A stretch of 64,000 nt of DNA from Paraburkholderia sacchari (GTDB lineage Bacteria > Pseudomonadota > Gammaproteobacteria > Burkholderiales > Burkholderiaceae), in contig NZ_JTDB02000002.1 in assembly GCF_000785435.2 (NCBI RefSeq), forward strand, positions 310,001-374,000, in the 5' to 3' direction. The notes beneath the pieces were generated by a model. The model searched no databases and was not told the DNA's origin. It saw nothing but the letters and a program-made list of their open reading frames with translations. Below, piece by piece: positions 60,783 through 64,000 of this stretch (positions are counted from its first letter, which is position 1; the number at the start of each line of letters is the position of its first letter). The position numbers and the translations under genes are program-made.

Positions 60783-61670
60783 TCACTCCGCCAGCGCGAG
60801 CGTTTGCGCGATCCGCTGCGTGTCGAGTTGTGCGAGATCGTCCTGATACTTGAGCAGCACGCCCAGCGTGTCCTGCACCGACTGCGGGTCGAGCTCGGTG
60901 ACCGAAAGCGCCGCGAGCGCGCGGCACCAGTCGATGGTTTCGGCAATGCCGGGCGCCTTGAACAAATCCATCGAGCGCAGTTGATGCACGAACGCCACGG
61001 CGCGGCGCTGGAGTTCCGCGCTGGTCTCGGGCGCGCGCGCCGCGACGATGGCAAGCTCGCGCGCGCGCTCGGGGTAGCCGAGCCACTGATAAAGGCAGCG
61101 CCGCTTGAGCGCGTCGTGCACCTCGCGCGTCCGATTGGACGTGACGACGACGAGCGGCGGCACGCTCGCACGCACCGTGCCGTACTCGGGAATCGACACC
61201 TGGAAATCCGAAAGAAGCTCGAGCAGGAAGGCTTCGAAGGGCTCGTCGGCGCGGTCGATCTCGTCGATCAGCAGCACGCGGCGCGCGCCGGGATGATGCG
61301 GATCCGGTTCGAGCGCTTGCAGCAACGGGCGCTTCAAGAGGAATTCGTCGCGATAGAGCGTGTCGCTGCGCGGCTTCTCGCCTGAGGCTTCGGCCAGCCG
61401 CAGCGCCATGATCTGGCGCGGATAGTCCCACTCGTAGAGCGCGCTCGCCGTGTCGAGGCCCTCATAGCACTGCAGGCGCAGCAACGTCGTGCCCGCCAGC
61501 GCGGCCGCGGCTTTCGCGAGCTCGGTCTTGCCCACGCCGGGCTCGCCTTCGAGAAACAGCGGTCGCTCCATCTTGAGCGCGAGAAAGAGCGCCGTAGCCA
61601 GCTCGCGGCTCGCGAAATAGCCGTGCGCTTCGAGTTGCGAGAGCGTGTCGTCGATCGTGGCGGGGAGCAT
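60783..61670 (-). CDS. coxD: MoxR-type AAA+ ATPase, CoxD-like
   Basis: 295 aa. Walker A GEPGVGKTELAK, Walker B VLLIDEIDRAD, sensor 1 VTSNRTREV and the conserved RRCLYQWLGYP. In CO oxidisers CoxD unfolds apo-CoxL and supports sulfuration and copper insertion at the active site. It lies 99 bp downstream of coxM and directly upstream of the coxE-like gene. Confidence 0.9.
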   Translation of the reverse strand: MLPATIDDTLSQLEAHGYFASRELATALFLALKMERPLFLEGEPGVGKTELAKAAAALAGTTLLRLQCYEGLDTASALYEWDYPRQIMALRLAEASGEKPRSDTLYRDEFLLKRPLLQALEPDPHHPGARRVLLIDEIDRADEPFEAFLLELLSDFQVSIPEYGTVRASVPPLVVVTSNRTREVHDALKRRCLYQWLGYPERARELAIVAARAPETSAELQRRAVAFVHQLRSMDLFKAPGIAETIDWCRALAALSVTELDPQSVQDTLGVLLKYQDDLAQLDTQRIAQTLALAE

Positions 61671-61769
61671 GGCGGGTCTGCAAATACGTGGGGGAACTTG
61701 GCGACGCGTGGGAAATACGCGGCCGCCCGCGCCGCGCGTCGCACGGGCGAGCAGCCGTGGGCAGCGCGC

Positions 61770-62585
61770 CTAACCGAGCGCTTTGGTCACCGCGCGCGCC
61801 GCCAGCACCGGGATCAGGTGCGCGCGGTAAGCGGCGCTCGCGTGCAGGTCGGTGTTGAGCTCGTCGGGCGCGATGCTCACCGCGCGCGCCGCGGCGGGCG
61901 TGAAGCTCGCCTTGAGCGCATCTTCCAGCGCGCCCGAGCGGAACACCGAAGACGCCGCGCCCGTGATTGCCACCCGCACGTCGGAGACGCCCCTCGAGCC
62001 ATCGCCGAACTGCGCGACGAACACCCCCGTCAACGCGAAATGCGACGCCGGGTTGAAAAACTTCTCGTAGGCCGCGCGCTGCGGCACGGGAAACTCCACG
62101 GCGACGATCAGCTCGTCGGGTTCGAGCGCGGTTTCGTACATGCTGAGAAAGAAGTCGTCGGCCGCAATGCGCCGGCGGTCCGTTACCACTGTGGCGTTCA
62201 GCCCGAGCACGGCGGCGGGGTAGTCGGCGGCGGGGTCGTCGTTGGCGAGCGAGCCGCCCAGCGTGCCGAGCGCGCGCACCTGCCGGTCGCCAATGCCCGC
62301 GGCGAGTTGCGCGAGTGCAGGCAGTGTGGCCTGGATCTGCGCGTTCGCTGCGACATCGGCATGGCAGACGGCCGCGCCGACCGTCACCACCTTGCTGTCC
62401 ACCTGCACGGCCTTGAGCGCCGGAATGCGCGTGACGTCCACGAGCGTCGAAGGCTGCGCGAGGCGCAGTTTCATTGCCGCGAGCAGGCTCTGGCCGCCCG
62501 CGAGGAATTTGGCGTCGGGGTCGGCGTTGAGTGTCTTCACCGCGCCTTGCGCGTCGCTGGCGCGCTGGTAGTCGAATGCATACAT
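61770..62585 (-). CDS. coxM: Molybdenum hydroxylase FAD subunit, CoxM-like
   Basis: 271 aa. FAD-binding PCMH-type fold with the AGGQSLLAAMKLRLAQP and the TLGGSLANDDPAADYPAA motifs that contact FAD in CO dehydrogenase medium subunits. It passes electrons from the iron-sulfur subunit to quinone. It lies 13 bp downstream of coxL. No small iron-sulfur subunit (coxS) is in the window; it may lie upstream of coxL. Confidence 0.92.
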   Translation of the reverse strand: MYAFDYQRASDAQGAVKTLNADPDAKFLAGGQSLLAAMKLRLAQPSTLVDVTRIPALKAVQVDSKVVTVGAAVCHADVAANAQIQATLPALAQLAAGIGDRQVRALGTLGGSLANDDPAADYPAAVLGLNATVVTDRRRIAADDFFLSMYETALEPDELIVAVEFPVPQRAAYEKFFNPASHFALTGVFVAQFGDGSRGVSDVRVAITGAASSVFRSGALEDALKASFTPAAARAVSIAPDELNTDLHASAAYRAHLIPVLAARAVTKALG

Positions 62586-62598
62586 GGTGCGCCTCCGC

Positions 62599-64000
62599 TC
62601 AAGGTTGTTGTGAAGACTGCGCTGCCTGGATCGCTTCCCACACGCGATGCGGCGTGGCCGGCATCTGCAGGTCCTTCACGCCGAGCGGGCCAAGCGCATC
62701 GAGGATCGCGTTGATGACGGCGGGCGGCGAGCCGATCGCGCCCGCCTCGCCGCAGCCCTTCACGCCGAGCGGATTGTGCGTGCACGGCGTGCCCTTGGCG
62801 GTCTCCACGGTGAACGACGGCACGTCCGACGCGTGCGGCATCGCATAGTCCATGTACGAGCCCGAGAGCAGCTGGCCGCTCTCGTTGTCGTAGACGCAGC
62901 GCTCGAGCATCGCCTGGCCGATGCCCTGGCCGAGGCCCCCATGCACCTGGCCTTCGACGATCATCGGATTGATGACGTTGCCGAAGTCGTCCACGGCGGT
63001 GAAGCGCTCGATGCGCGTCTCGCCCGTGTCGGGATCGACTTCCACTTCGCAGAGGTACGCGCCCGACGGATAGGTGAAGTTGGTGGGGTCGTAGAACGCG
63101 CTTTCGTCGAGGCCCGGCTCCAGCGTTTCGAGCGGATAGTTGTGCGGCACGTAAGCCGAGAGCGCGATTTCGGCGAAGGTCTTGGTGCGGTCGGTGCCTG
63201 CGACGCGGAACACGCCATCGGCGAACTCGATGTCCTCCACGCCCGCTTCGAGCATGTGCGCGGCAATCTTCTTCGCCTTCGCTTCGATCTTGTCGAGCGC
63301 TTTCATGATGGCCGAGCCGCCCACCGCGATCGAGCGCGAGCCATAGGTGCCCATGCCGAACGGAATGCGCGCAGTGTCGCCATGCACGATGTCGATCTGC
63401 TCGATGGGCACGCCCAGACGCTCGGACACCACCTGTGCGAAGGTCGTCTCGTGGCCCTGGCCGTGGCTATGCGAGCCCGTGAAGACGGTGACCGAGCCGG
63501 TGGGATTCACGCGGATCTCGCCCGCTTCGAAAAGGCCCGCGCGCGCGCCCAGCGCCCCGGCGATATTCGACGGCGCGAGGCCGCACGCCTCGATGTAGCA
63601 CGAGTGGCCGAGGCCGCGCAGCTTGCCGTTCGCCTTCGAGGCATCGCGCCGCGCCGGGAAACCCTTCACGTCGGCGAGTTCGAGCGCTCGCGAGAGGCAG
63701 GCCTCGTAATCGCCGATGTCATAAGTGAGGCCAACGGGCGTCGCGTACGGGAAGCTCGTGATGAAGTTGCGGCGGCGGATCTCGGCCGGATCGATGTTCA
63801 TCTCGCGCGCGGCCGTTTCCACCAGGCGCTCGACCACGTAGGTGGCCTCGGGGCGGCCCGCGCCGCGATACGCATCCACGGGCACCGTATTCGTGAACAC
63901 GGCCTTTACCTCGGCGTAGATCGCGGGCGTGGTGTACTGGCCCGCAAGCAGCGTCGCGTAGAGGATCGTCGGCACGCTGGAGGCGAAGGTCGAGAGGTAC
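62599..64000 (-). CDS. coxL: Molybdopterin-binding large subunit, CoxL-like (5' truncated)
   Basis: The C-terminal 467 codons of a xanthine-oxidase-family large subunit; the frame is open through the right window edge. The active-site loop reads AYRGAGR, the form II signature, not the AYXCSFR of form I (proven high-activity) CO dehydrogenases. Other cofactor-site segments are [31 protein letters not shown] and the C-terminal [14 protein letters not shown] with the base Glu. Function could be slow CO oxidation or hydroxylation of another small substrate. Confidence 0.9.
   Translation of the reverse strand, partial: YLSTFASSVPTILYATLLAGQYTTPAIYAEVKAVFTNTVPVDAYRGAGRPEATYVVERLVETAAREMNIDPAEIRRRNFITSFPYATPVGLTYDIGDYEACLSRALELADVKGFPARRDASKANGKLRGLGHSCYIEACGLAPSNIAGALGARAGLFEAGEIRVNPTGSVTVFTGSHSHGQGHETTFAQVVSERLGVPIEQIDIVHGDTARIPFGMGTYGSRSIAVGGSAIMKALDKIEAKAKKIAAHMLEAGVEDIEFADGVFRVAGTDRTKTFAEIALSAYVPHNYPLETLEPGLDESAFYDPTNFTYPSGAYLCEVEVDPDTGETRIERFTAVDDFGNVINPMIVEGQVHGGLGQGIGQAMLERCVYDNESGQLLSGSYMDYAMPHASDVPSFTVETAKGTPCTHNPLGVKGCGEAGAIGSPPAVINAILDALGPLGVKDLQMPATPHRVWEAIQAAQSSQQP

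Overview
The window looks like chromosomal DNA of a Paraburkholderia or Burkholderia relative. It is GC-rich with strong GC3 bias, and it has a housekeeping gene order that I recognise from the Burkholderiaceae: tRNA-Phe/queCED; mreBCD-mrdA-rodA; gatCAB; metXW; argB-HAD-slmA; hslVU-dksA-cobW; xerC-DUF484-dapF-lpxL-metK. Protein sequences such as GatB, QueE, DksA and SlmA are of beta-proteobacterial type. I see no insertion sequence, prophage or CRISPR array.

Layout. 1-4.8 kb: the 3' part of an NtrX-like regulator, tRNA-Phe, the queuosine precursor genes queC-queE-queD, an HpaI-type aldolase and a Sel1-repeat protein. 4.8-11.5 kb (minus): the cell-shape operon mreB-mreC-mreD-mrdA-rodA. 11.9-17.2 kb (plus): gatC-gatA-gatB, a PPK2 kinase and xth. 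17.2-25.2 kb (minus): M48 peptidase, AmpG-type permease, MetW, MetX, HdeD-like protein, SlmA, a HAD nucleotidase and ArgB. 25.5-29.6 kb: a small CWC protein, a TPR-glycosyltransferase and a RegB/RegA redox two-component pair. 29.7-39.2 kb (minus): hslVU, dksA, a CobW-type zinc GTPase, rlmI, xerC, DUF484, dapF and lpxL. 39.3-40.7 kb: metK. 40.8-47 kb: accessory metabolism and transport. 47.1-53.1 kb (minus): a tripartite RND efflux operon. 53.3-57 kb: a candidate small RNA, a small hypothetical gene, SrkA and a transglutaminase-like protein. 57.1-58 kb: a PepSY membrane protein behind a Fur-type box. 58-64 kb (minus): coxL-M-D-E-G plus xdhC, an aerobic CO-dehydrogenase-like molybdenum hydroxylase of the form II type, with coxL cut by the window end.

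Most notable signals. Two leaders, one upstream of metX and one upstream of metK, both fold as SAM-II-like pseudoknot riboswitches. Each also carries a downstream segment that can pair either with the conserved GCUAAA core of the aptamer or with the Shine-Dalgarno sequence. They would put both ends of methionine/SAM synthesis under one RNA logic. Other points of interest are a Burkholderiales-type repeat that forms the end of gatA and the Shine-Dalgarno of gatB, a sigma-32 promoter before hslVU, a DksA with only one of the four zinc-finger cysteines lying next to a zinc GTPase gene, a 19-bp-arm inverted repeat between mreB and mreC, and a promoter/terminator pair that may define an sRNA upstream of the RND operon. 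All calls are from reading the sequence; no database search was run.
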